A stretch of DNA of 12,831 bases from an uncultured Mesorhizobium sp. (lineage in GTDB: Bacteria > Pseudomonadota > Alphaproteobacteria > Rhizobiales > Rhizobiaceae). Below the pieces are notes generated by a model. That model was not told the origin of the DNA. It did no database searches and saw only the letters and a program-made list of their open reading frames with translations. The position numbers and the translations under genes were made by a program. Position 1 is the stretch's first letter. The number at the start of each line of letters is the position of its first letter. Below are positions 6,311-12,831 of this stretch, one piece after another. The stretch is from NCBI GenBank assembly GCA_950071955.1, contig CATMOC010000046.1, positions 1 through 12,831 of the forward strand, in the 5' to 3' direction.

Positions 6311-7318
6311 ATGAACATGATACGCACTGCGATGCTGCTGGCCGTCCTCACGGCGCTGTTCATGGGCATCGGCTACATGATCGGTGGTTCGGGCGGCATG
6401 CTCATCGCCTTCGTCATCGCTGCCAGCATGAACCTCTTCAGCTACTGGAACGCCGACAAGATGGTGCTGAGGATGCACCATGCGGTGGAGGTCGACGAGC
6501 GCAGCGCGCCCGAGTACTACGAGATTGTGCGCGGCCTGACGCAGAATGCCGGCTTGCCGATGCCGAAGGTCTACCTCATCCAGAACCCGCAGCCGAATGC
6601 CTTCGCCACCGGGCGAAATCCGCAGAACGCCGCGGTGGCGGCCACGACCGGGCTTCTGGAACGGCTTTCCTACGAGGAAGTCGCAGGCGTGATGGCGCAT
6701 GAGCTCGCCCACGTCCAGAACCGCGACACGCTCACCATGACGATCACCGCCACCCTTGCGGGCGCGATCTCGATGCTGGGCAATTTCGCCTTCTTCTTCG
6801 GTGGCAACCGCGACAACAACAATCCGCTCGGCATCGTCGGCGTGCTGGCGGCGATGATCGTCGCGCCACTGGCCGCCATGCTGGTTCAGATGGCGATCAG
6901 CCGTACGCGCGAATACTCTGCCGACCGGCTCGGCGCGCAGATCTGCGGCAACCCGCTGTGGCTCGCGTCTGCGCTGGACAAGATCTCGACTGCGGCGAAA
7001 CGCATCCACAATCCGGACGCCGAACGCAACCCGGCAACGGCCCACATGTTCATCATCAACCCGCTCTCGGGCGAGAGGATGGACAACCTCTTTTCCACGC
7101 ACCCGAATACCGAGAACCGCATCGCGGCGCTGGAAGAGATGGCCGGCAACGGAATGATGCGGAGCGCACCGGCGCAGGCTGCGCCGGAAGGACCATGGAA
7201 CGGAGCTGCCCGCGCCAAGACGCCGCGTGCTGCTCCCCGGGAGCCGTCGCGCACGTCCGTTCCCCGCGCCGGGCGTGAACGCCGCAACGACGACGGGCCG
7301 AAGGGCCCGTGGTCGTGA
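6311..7318 (+). CDS. htpX: Membrane zinc metalloprotease HtpX
   Basis: HtpX is an inner-membrane M48-family zinc endopeptidase that degrades misfolded membrane proteins, in concert with FtsH in other bacteria. Two N-terminal hydrophobic segments (about 5-24 and 28-46) precede the catalytic region. The zinc motif HELAH is at residues 130-134, and the third ligand is Glu201 in the following EYSAD motif. Two further hydrophobic segments lie at about 143-164 and 173-196. [22 protein letters not shown] near 255-276 is the family's conserved distal motif. After about residue 285 a tail of roughly 50 residues rich in Pro, Arg and Ala ends in GPKGPWS; such tails occur in rhizobial HtpX. GGAGA sits 6 nt before the ATG at 6311. 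Its 3' end overlaps rsmB by 10 nt. Confidence 0.95.
   Translation: MNMIRTAMLLAVLTALFMGIGYMIGGSGGMLIAFVIAASMNLFSYWNADKMVLRMHHAVEVDERSAPEYYEIVRGLTQNAGLPMPKVYLIQNPQPNAFATGRNPQNAAVAATTGLLERLSYEEVAGVMAHELAHVQNRDTLTMTITATLAGAISMLGNFAFFFGGNRDNNNPLGIVGVLAAMIVAPLAAMLVQMAISRTREYSADRLGAQICGNPLWLASALDKISTAAKRIHNPDAERNPATAHMFIINPLSGERMDNLFSTHPNTENRIAALEEMAGNGMMRSAPAQAAPEGPWNGAARAKTPRAAPREPSRTSVPRAGRERRNDDGPKGPWS
7290..7316 (+). promoter_or_regulatory. Hairpin at the htpX-rsmB overlap
   Basis: ACGACGGGCC (7290-7299) can pair with GGCCC (7304-7308) and GTCGT (7312-7316), bulging out the first GTG of rsmB (7309-7311). The GAAGGG Shine-Dalgarno lies in the loop and stem. A ribosome finishing htpX would melt the stem, so translation coupling is suggested. 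The pairing is visible; the role is inferred. Confidence 0.35.
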
Positions 7319-8706
7319 GGGCCGGGAACGGCCGCAAGTCCGCCACCCCGAACGAAAGCCATAGGGTTCTCCCCGGATCGGACAATGCCGCGCCGGGCCT
7401 GCCGGCGAGGAAGACGGCCGCGAGGCTGCTCGCCGCCGTGATCGACAAGAAGACGCCGCTCGACGGACTGACCGACAACGAGCACGGGCATCCGCAGTAT
7501 CTGGCGCTGGAGGCGCGCGACCGGGCGCTCGTGCGCGCCATCCTTGCCACCGCGCTGCGCTATCGCAACACCATCGGCGCACTGATCGGAAGCCGCCTCG
7601 ACCGGCCGCTGCCGGTCAACGCGACCGCGCTGGCGCATGTCCTGCACGTGGCGGCGGCGCAGATCCTGTTTCTCGACATCCCCGACAGCGCGGCGGTGAA
7701 CCTCGCCGTCCTGCACGCCAAGGGCGACCCCCGCACGGCGCGGTTTTCCGGAGTGGTGAACGGTGTGCTGCGCGAACTCGCCCGGAGAAAGGAGCGCTCG
7801 CTTTCCGCCGCGCTTGCGGCAAACCGCGACGCGCCGGAATGGTTCGCGCATCGTCTGGAAGAGGTCTACGGCGCCGAGACGGCCACGGCTATTCTCGCCA
7901 TGCACCGGGTCGAGGCGCCGGCCGATTTCACCGTCGTTTCCGATCCCGAAGGATGGGCGCGAAAGCTCGGCGGGATAGTCCTGCCGACCGGCGGCGTGCG
8001 CGTCGCCTCCCTGGACGGGGCGGTTCCGGACCTGCCCGGCTATGCAGAAGGCGCATGGTGGGTGCAGGACGCGGCGGCGTCGCTGCCGGCCCGCATGCTC
8101 GGCGACGTCCGCGGATCGCGCGTTGCCGATCTCTGCGCCGCCCCCGGCGGCAAGACCGCGCAATTGGCGAACGCGGGCGCCCATGTGACTGCGCTCGACG
8201 TGTCGGCGAGCCGGCTCAGGCGGCTGCGGCAGAACATGGAGCGGCTCCGGCTCGACGTGGAAATCGTCGAGGCCGACCTCATGAACTGGGAGCCGTCGGC
8301 CGCGTTCGACGCCGTGCTTCTCGATGCGCCCTGTTCGTCGACGGGGACGGTGCGCCGCCACCCGGACGTGCCGTGGACCAAGTCGCCGCAGGATATCGAG
8401 AAGCTGGCCGGCGTTCAGGCGCGGCTGCTCTCGCGGGCGGCCCTGCTGGTGCGACCGGGCGGGCGCCTCGTCTTCTCGAACTGTTCGCTCGATCCCGCCG
8501 AGGGCGAGGCGGTCATCGCCGCATTCCTTGCCGAATCAGCCGGCTACGAGCGCGATCCGCTGAAGCCGGGGGATGTTCCTGGAGCGGAGGACTTCATCAA
8601 CGAACGGGGCGAACTCCGCACCACGCCGGCCGGGTTTTCCCTCGACGACCCCAGGATTTCCGGTCTCGACGGCTTCTTCGCCGCACGTCTCAGGCGAAAA
8701 TCCTAG
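7309..8706 (+). CDS. rsmB: RsmB-type 16S rRNA m5C methyltransferase
   Basis: This 465-residue protein belongs to the RsmB/NOP2 family, which methylates cytosine C5 in 16S rRNA (position 967 in E. coli) using S-adenosylmethionine. A NusB-like RNA-binding domain occupies about residues 31-165. The methyltransferase part has the SAM motif [16 protein letters not shown] at 272-287, ALDVSASR at 295-302, [15 protein letters not shown] at 339-353 (Cys342, product release) and [12 protein letters not shown] at 389-400 (Cys392, catalytic nucleophile). In this last motif Asn replaces the usual Thr before the cysteine. The start is GTG at 7309, or GTG at 7315, both overlapping the htpX end with GAAGGG upstream, so the two are co-translated. 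Which cytosine it modifies cannot be proven from sequence. Confidence 0.92.
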   Translation: MVVRAGNGRKSATPNESHRVLPGSDNAAPGLPARKTAARLLAAVIDKKTPLDGLTDNEHGHPQYLALEARDRALVRAILATALRYRNTIGALIGSRLDRPLPVNATALAHVLHVAAAQILFLDIPDSAAVNLAVLHAKGDPRTARFSGVVNGVLRELARRKERSLSAALAANRDAPEWFAHRLEEVYGAETATAILAMHRVEAPADFTVVSDPEGWARKLGGIVLPTGGVRVASLDGAVPDLPGYAEGAWWVQDAAASLPARMLGDVRGSRVADLCAAPGGKTAQLANAGAHVTALDVSASRLRRLRQNMERLRLDVEIVEADLMNWEPSAAFDAVLLDAPCSSTGTVRRHPDVPWTKSPQDIEKLAGVQARLLSRAALLVRPGGRLVFSNCSLDPAEGEAVIAAFLAESAGYERDPLKPGDVPGAEDFINERGELRTTPAGFSLDDPRISGLDGFFAARLRRKS

Positions 8707-8795
8707 GACATCGCCCGTCGCTTCAAAAACGATGTCGCGCAGCGGTTTGAATCAGATAGACTCTTGCCGGGCGGGACGTTCGAGGGACAGGATCA

Positions 8796-10496
8796 TTGGC
8801 GAAGGCGGGGGGGCATTCACCGCGCTTGTGGAGACTTGTCGCGAAGGAGGCATGGCGCCGTCTGCGTCGCCGCCTGCGCACGGGTCCCGCATATCGCTGG
8901 CGCTATGCCGGGCGCACGCCCGACCGCGTGCTGATCGCGCCACCCGATCTGCGGCTGGCGGACGCCTATCTCGCCTCGGAAATGTATCACGGCCGGTTTC
9001 CGCTCGCCGGACGCATGGTCGAGACTGGCGGAGAATCGCCTTTCGGCGTGGAAGGCGCGGGCGAGGCATGGCTGAAGTCGCTGCACGGCTTCCGCTGGCT
9101 GAGACACATGCGCGAGGCGGGCACGGACCTCGCATCGGCGAACGCCCGCGCGCTGATCACCGACTGGATCGACACGGACGGCTCGCGCCTGCGCGGCATT
9201 GCGTGGGAGCCCGACGTGACCTCCAAGCGGATCATCGCCTGGCTGCAGCATTCCACGATCGTCCTGCAGGGGGCCGAGTTCCAGTTCTACCGGGCCTTCC
9301 TGCGCTCGCTCTCGCTGCAGATCCGCTACCTGCGCGCCATGGTGCGGGAAATGCCGGATGGCGAGGAGCGGCTCAGGGCGCGCATCGCACTGGCCTTCGC
9401 CGCGCTGTCGCTGCCCACCGCTTCCACCACGTTGCGCAACGCCACGCGCAATCTGGCCCGCGAGCTCGACCGGCAGATCCTTGCCGACGGCGGCCACATC
9501 TCGCGCAACCCGCTGGCGATCCTGGAGCTTCTGGCCGATCTCCTGCCGCTGCGCCAGACCTACGCCAACCAGGCCGAGGCGCCGCCACCGGCCCTGATGG
9601 GTGCGATCGACCGGATGCTGCCCGCGCTCCGCTTCTTCCGCCACCATGACGGAAACCTCGCCCGCTTCAACGGAATGGGCGCCACCATTCCCGACAGGAT
9701 CGTGGCGATCCTGCGGCATGACGATGCGATCGGCCAGCCGCTCCTGCACGCCCCGCATTCCGGCTTCGAACGCCTGACGATGGGCGCGACGACGGTCATC
9801 GCCGACACGGGCGCGCCGATCCGTCCCGAGGTGTCGACGCAGGCGCATGCTGGGTGCCTCTCCTTCGAATTCTCGTCGAAGCGAAGGGTTCTAGTTGTCA
9901 ATTCCGGCGTCGACACTTACGGTCCCAAGGATTTTCTCGCGCTCGCCCGCGCGACGGCCGCGCATTCGACAGCCGTCCTCAACGACACGTCGTCCAGTCG
10001 CATTCTTTCGTCGCCGCGCCTGCGCGCGTTTCTTGGCCCGCTCCTGGTGGGCGGTCCGAACCGTGTGCGGTCGCGACGCACGGATGCCGGCGGCACCCAG
10101 GGCTTCGTCGCCTCGCACGACGGCTACGTCCCGCTGTTCGGCATCGTGCACGAACGCGAGCTTTCGCTCGGCGCGGAGGGAGCGGTGCTCGACGGCGTCG
10201 ACCGGTTCCACCGACCGGACGGCTCGGCCCCCCGCGACCGCGACGACGCGGTGGCGATTCGCTTCCACGTCCACCCGGATGTCATCCTGCTGCGCGACAA
10301 GGCGCAGCGGCTCGTGCTCTCGGCCGGCGAGGACAATCACTGGCGGTTCGAGTGCGAGGCCGTGAAGCCCTCCGTGGAGGAATCGATCTTCTTTGCCGGT
10401 CTCACAGGGCCGCGGCGCAACCTGCAGATCGTCCTCCATTTCCGGGCTTCGCAAAGGCAGGAGGTGCGCTGGCGTTTCGCGCGCCTGCGCGGATAG
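8796..10496 (+). CDS. Heparinase II/III family protein
   Basis: This is a 566-residue protein of the heparinase II/III family, polysaccharide lyase-like enzymes that cleave uronic-acid-containing glycans. The N-terminal half (about 50-320) is helical and probably an (alpha/alpha) toroid, with GGHISRNP at 232-239 and HDGNLARFNG at 284-293. The C-terminal half (about 322-560) is the beta-rich Heparinase_II_C domain, with HSGFERLTMGATTVIADTG from 320, HAGCLSFE at 351-358 and TAAHSTAVLND at 387-397. No signal peptide is evident; the N-terminus is very basic (RRLRRRLR). The start is TTG at 8796 with AGGGA 8 nt upstream, 89 bp after rsmB. In rhizobia this gene commonly sits between rsmB and purH. 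The substrate is not known; a role on a self-made polysaccharide is possible. Confidence 0.88.
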   Translation: MAKAGGHSPRLWRLVAKEAWRRLRRRLRTGPAYRWRYAGRTPDRVLIAPPDLRLADAYLASEMYHGRFPLAGRMVETGGESPFGVEGAGEAWLKSLHGFRWLRHMREAGTDLASANARALITDWIDTDGSRLRGIAWEPDVTSKRIIAWLQHSTIVLQGAEFQFYRAFLRSLSLQIRYLRAMVREMPDGEERLRARIALAFAALSLPTASTTLRNATRNLARELDRQILADGGHISRNPLAILELLADLLPLRQTYANQAEAPPPALMGAIDRMLPALRFFRHHDGNLARFNGMGATIPDRIVAILRHDDAIGQPLLHAPHSGFERLTMGATTVIADTGAPIRPEVSTQAHAGCLSFEFSSKRRVLVVNSGVDTYGPKDFLALARATAAHSTAVLNDTSSSRILSSPRLRAFLGPLLVGGPNRVRSRRTDAGGTQGFVASHDGYVPLFGIVHERELSLGAEGAVLDGVDRFHRPDGSAPRDRDDAVAIRFHVHPDVILLRDKAQRLVLSAGEDNHWRFECEAVKPSVEESIFFAGLTGPRRNLQIVLHFRASQRQEVRWRFARLRG

Positions 10497-10590
10497 GATT
10501 GCCGCCCGCCGCGCACCGCCCTCCAGCGTTTGTTTTCGTCGGCGCATATGCTAGGGCGCGGCGTCCCCGCATTCACGGAGTACCCCGCGC

Positions 10591-12207
10591 ATGGCCGTCG
10601 CCTCCAAGAACATTCCTGCGCCGGATCTCGTCGCAGTTCGCCGCGCCCTCCTGTCCGTCTCGGACAAGACCGGTCTCGTCGAATTCGCCTCCGAACTCGC
10701 GCACCGAGGTGTCGAACTGGTCTCCACCGGCGGCACCGCCCGGGCAATCGCGGAGGCGGGGATCGCGGTGATCGACGTCTCGGACGTGACCGGTTTTCCC
10801 GAGATCATGGACGGCAGGGTGAAGACGCTGCACCCGCTGGTGCACGGCGCGTTGCTCGGCGTGCGCGACGACCCCGAACACGCAGCGGCCATGGATGAGC
10901 ACGGCATAAGACCCTTCGACCTCGTAGTGATCAACCTCTATCCCTTCGAGGAGGTGCGGTTTGCCGGCGGAAGCCAGGCCGAGACGGTCGAGAACATCGA
11001 CATCGGTGGCCCGGCGATGGTGCGCGCGGCGGCGAAGAACCATGCCTATTGCACGGTCGTGACAGATCCGGGCGACTATGCCGCCGTGCTGAATGCGCTG
11101 GAGATGAATACGGGCAGCCTGTCGCTCGAATTCCGCAAGAAGATGGCCGCCAAGGCGTTCGCCCGCACCGCCGCCTACGACGCGGCGATCGCCAACTGGT
11201 TCGCGGAAGCGCTCGACGTGGAACATCCCGCCTGGCGCTCCTTCGGCGGGCGGCTGGCGGAGGTCACGCGTTATGGCGAGAACCCGCACCAGCAGGCTGC
11301 GTTCTACGTGACCGGCGAGAAGCGCCCCGGGGTTGCGACCGCGCGCCAGGTGCAGGGCAAGCAGCTCTCCTACAACAATCTGAACGACACGGATGCCGCC
11401 TTCGAACTCGTCGCCGAGTTCGATCCGGCGCGCTCGGCGGCGGTGGCCATTATCAAGCACGCCAACCCCTGCGGCGTGGCGGAGGGCGCGAGCCTGAGAC
11501 AAGCCTATCTGAAGGCGCTCGCCTGCGATCCGGTCTCGGCCTTCGGCGGCATCGTGGCGCTGAACCGGCCGCTCGACGCCGACGCGGCGGAGGAGATCGC
11601 GAAAGTCTTCACCGAGGTGATCATAGCACCCGGTGCCAGCGCTGAGGCGGAGGCGATCATCGCGGCGAAGAAGAACCTGCGGCTGCTCGTCACCGACGGC
11701 CTGCCCGATCCGCGCACGCCGGGGCTTGCCGCCAAGACCGTTTCCGGTGGTCTGCTCGTCCAGTCGCGCGACAATGGCGTCGTGGACGATCTCGACCTCA
11801 AGGTCGTCACGAAGCGCGCGCCAGGGGAGGCGGAATTGGCCGACCTGAAATTCGCATTCAGGGTGGCCAAGCACGTCAAGTCGAACGCCATCGTCTACGC
11901 CAAGGGCGGCGCGACGGTGGGTATCGGCGCCGGGCAGATGAGCCGCGTGGATTCCTCCCGGATCGCCGCGCGCAAGGCGCAGGACGCCGCAGAGGCCGCC
12001 GGGCTCCAAGAGCCGGGAACAGCCGGATCGGTCGTTGCCTCGGACGCCTTCTTCCCCTTCGCCGACGGGCTTTTGTCCGCAGTCGAGGCCGGCGCCACCG
12101 CCGTCATCCAGCCGGGCGGCTCGATGCGCGACGACGAGGTCATCGCCGCTGCCGACGCGCACGGGATCGCCATGGTGTTCACCGGGATGCGGCATTTCCG
12201 GCATTGA
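10591..12207 (+). CDS. purH: Bifunctional AICAR transformylase / IMP cyclohydrolase
   Basis: PurH carries out the last two steps of de novo IMP synthesis: formylation of AICAR by 10-formyltetrahydrofolate, then ring closure of FAICAR. The 538-residue length is normal. The N-terminal MGS-like cyclohydrolase domain contains [36 protein letters not shown] and [10 protein letters not shown]. The linker holds [13 protein letters not shown]. The transformylase domain contains RYGENPHQ (Tyr228), the catalytic KHANPCG with Lys289 and His290, FGGIVAL, and near the end FFPFADG and [11 protein letters not shown]. The ATG at 10591 has CGGAG 10 nt upstream. It lies 94 bp after the heparinase-like gene, so it may be independently transcribed. 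The stop is only 6 bp from that of the convergent MFS gene. Confidence 0.97.
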   Translation: MAVASKNIPAPDLVAVRRALLSVSDKTGLVEFASELAHRGVELVSTGGTARAIAEAGIAVIDVSDVTGFPEIMDGRVKTLHPLVHGALLGVRDDPEHAAAMDEHGIRPFDLVVINLYPFEEVRFAGGSQAETVENIDIGGPAMVRAAAKNHAYCTVVTDPGDYAAVLNALEMNTGSLSLEFRKKMAAKAFARTAAYDAAIANWFAEALDVEHPAWRSFGGRLAEVTRYGENPHQQAAFYVTGEKRPGVATARQVQGKQLSYNNLNDTDAAFELVAEFDPARSAAVAIIKHANPCGVAEGASLRQAYLKALACDPVSAFGGIVALNRPLDADAAEEIAKVFTEVIIAPGASAEAEAIIAAKKNLRLLVTDGLPDPRTPGLAAKTVSGGLLVQSRDNGVVDDLDLKVVTKRAPGEAELADLKFAFRVAKHVKSNAIVYAKGGATVGIGAGQMSRVDSSRIAARKAQDAAEAAGLQEPGTAGSVVASDAFFPFADGLLSAVEAGATAVIQPGGSMRDDEVIAAADAHGIAMVFTGMRHFRH

Positions 12208-12213
12208 GGAAGC

Positions 12214-12831
12214 TTACGCCTCCGCCGGCACCTGATAGTCGCGCGACCGGACCATCGGCAACAGCACCAGCCCGATTACGAAGAGAAGGATGATCGGCGT
12301 GACGCCGAGACGCTGGGCGTCCTGGGCGGAGAAGCCGAAGGCTTCCGAGGCGAAGAAGCCGGTGGCGAGCGCGACGGCGAAAGGTCCGATGAAGGTCGTC
12401 GCCTTGCCGGAGAGGGCGTAGAGGCCGAAGGCTTCCGTGACCCGCTCCTTGTCCACCTGATCGACCAGCAACGTGCGCGACGCGGCCTGCAGCGATCCGC
12501 CCGCCGCGCCGATCAGCGCGCCGGCGCAGTAGAAGACGATGTCGGGAATGCCCGAGGCGTCTCCCGGAGCGGCCACCGTCACAAAGAGGACCTCCGTGTT
12601 CGTCGTCGAGATGACGATCAGGCAGCAGAACGCGAGCAGGGTGGCCGAGACCGCCACGACGAAGCGCGGGCCATACCGCTGGTCCAGGATGCCGCCGTAC
12701 CATGCGCCGACCGCGCCGGTGAGGTTGGCGAGAATGCCGAAGATGCCGATCTGGATGATCGACCAGCCGAGCACGCCGGCGGCGTAGATGCCGCCGAAGG
12801 CGTAGAGCGCGTTCAACGCATCGCGGTAGAA
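12214..12831 (-). CDS. UMF1-type MFS transporter, truncated by the window edge
   Basis: The reading frame runs in from the right edge, so only the C-terminal 205 residues are present; full-length relatives have roughly 440-470. The first residues visible, [19 protein letters not shown], match the conserved loop and helix of UMF1-family (Atg22-like) major facilitator transporters, together with [12 protein letters not shown] a little further on. About five transmembrane helices follow, including [19 protein letters not shown], a helix around [32 protein letters not shown] and [16 protein letters not shown]. The C-terminus YQVPAEA is hydrophilic. It is an inner-membrane protein whose substrate is unknown; fungal Atg22 exports amino acids from the vacuole, which does not define bacterial members. 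It converges on purH. Confidence 0.88.
   Translation of the reverse strand, partial: FYRDALNALYAFGGIYAAGVLGWSIIQIGIFGILANLTGAVGAWYGGILDQRYGPRFVVAVSATLLAFCCLIVISTTNTEVLFVTVAAPGDASGIPDIVFYCAGALIGAAGGSLQAASRTLLVDQVDKERVTEAFGLYALSGKATTFIGPFAVALATGFFASEAFGFSAQDAQRLGVTPIILLFVIGLVLLPMVRSRDYQVPAEA

Noticed and set aside
5331..6314. A 327-codon plus-strand frame across the nuclease and DUF1674 genes
   Set aside because: It is antisense to two genes with clear family motifs and begins inside the palindrome-rich intergenic region without a ribosome binding site.
6248..8361. Long minus-strand frames opposite htpX and rsmB
   Set aside because: Both opposing genes have intact catalytic motifs in the plus frame, and the antisense products are low-complexity shadows.
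8707..8736. GACATCG/CGATGTC inverted repeat just after rsmB
   Set aside because: The 7-bp stem has a 16-nt loop and no U-tract, so it does not support a terminator call.
10525..10552. TATGCT as a purH -10 box
   Set aside because: No acceptable -35 hexamer lies 16-18 nt upstream, so the promoter is not supported.
10573..12204. A 543-codon minus-strand frame opposite purH
   Set aside because: It is a codon-bias shadow of purH; the product is Arg/Gly/His-rich and resembles no family I know.

Overview
The window looks like chromosomal core sequence from a GC-rich alphaproteobacterium of the Hyphomicrobiales (Rhizobiales), most like Phyllobacteriaceae such as Mesorhizobium or Aminobacter. This rests on gene content: an Usg-family protein, a DUF1674/SDHAF4 protein, an HtpX with a basic Pro/Arg-rich tail, a stand-alone TadG-like VWA protein, and the order rsmB - heparinase II/III-like gene - purH. 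I see no insertion sequence, prophage, CRISPR array, rRNA or tRNA gene, and no compositional island.

Layout from left to right. usg (minus, 38-310) and acs (plus, 630-2585) diverge from a 319-bp regulatory region. A LysE/RhtB exporter (2591-3202) starts 5 nt after acs, probably in the same operon. Convergent to it is a secreted Excalibur-domain protein (minus, 3223-3522). Next comes a compact plus-strand unit at about 3606-3836: a promoter-like pair, a Shine-Dalgarno complementary to the last 15 nt of 16S rRNA, a 22-codon ORF and a strong intrinsic terminator. A TadG-like VWA pilus-associated protein (minus, 3879-5201) follows, then a 240-bp palindrome-rich intergenic stretch, a secreted SNase-type nuclease (minus, 5442-5918) and a DUF1674 protein (minus, 5973-6203). 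Going rightward from there, htpX (6311-7318) and rsmB (7309-8706) overlap on the plus strand, followed by a heparinase II/III-like gene (8796-10496) and purH (10591-12207). The window ends in a truncated UMF1-type MFS transporter gene (minus, 12214 to the edge).

Most genes are housekeeping: acetate activation (Acs), membrane-protein quality control (HtpX), 16S rRNA m5C modification (RsmB), the last two steps of IMP synthesis (PurH), and probably succinate dehydrogenase maturation (DUF1674). Envelope or secreted functions are mixed in: the VWA protein, the nuclease, the Excalibur protein and the heparinase-like enzyme.

I found no large unknown multigene system. The least explained element is the 22-codon unit at 3606-3836. 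Other unusual signals are leader structures: the usg Shine-Dalgarno lies in one arm of a perfect 10-bp inverted repeat, and the nuclease start codon lies in one of two mutually exclusive hairpins with no normal Shine-Dalgarno.
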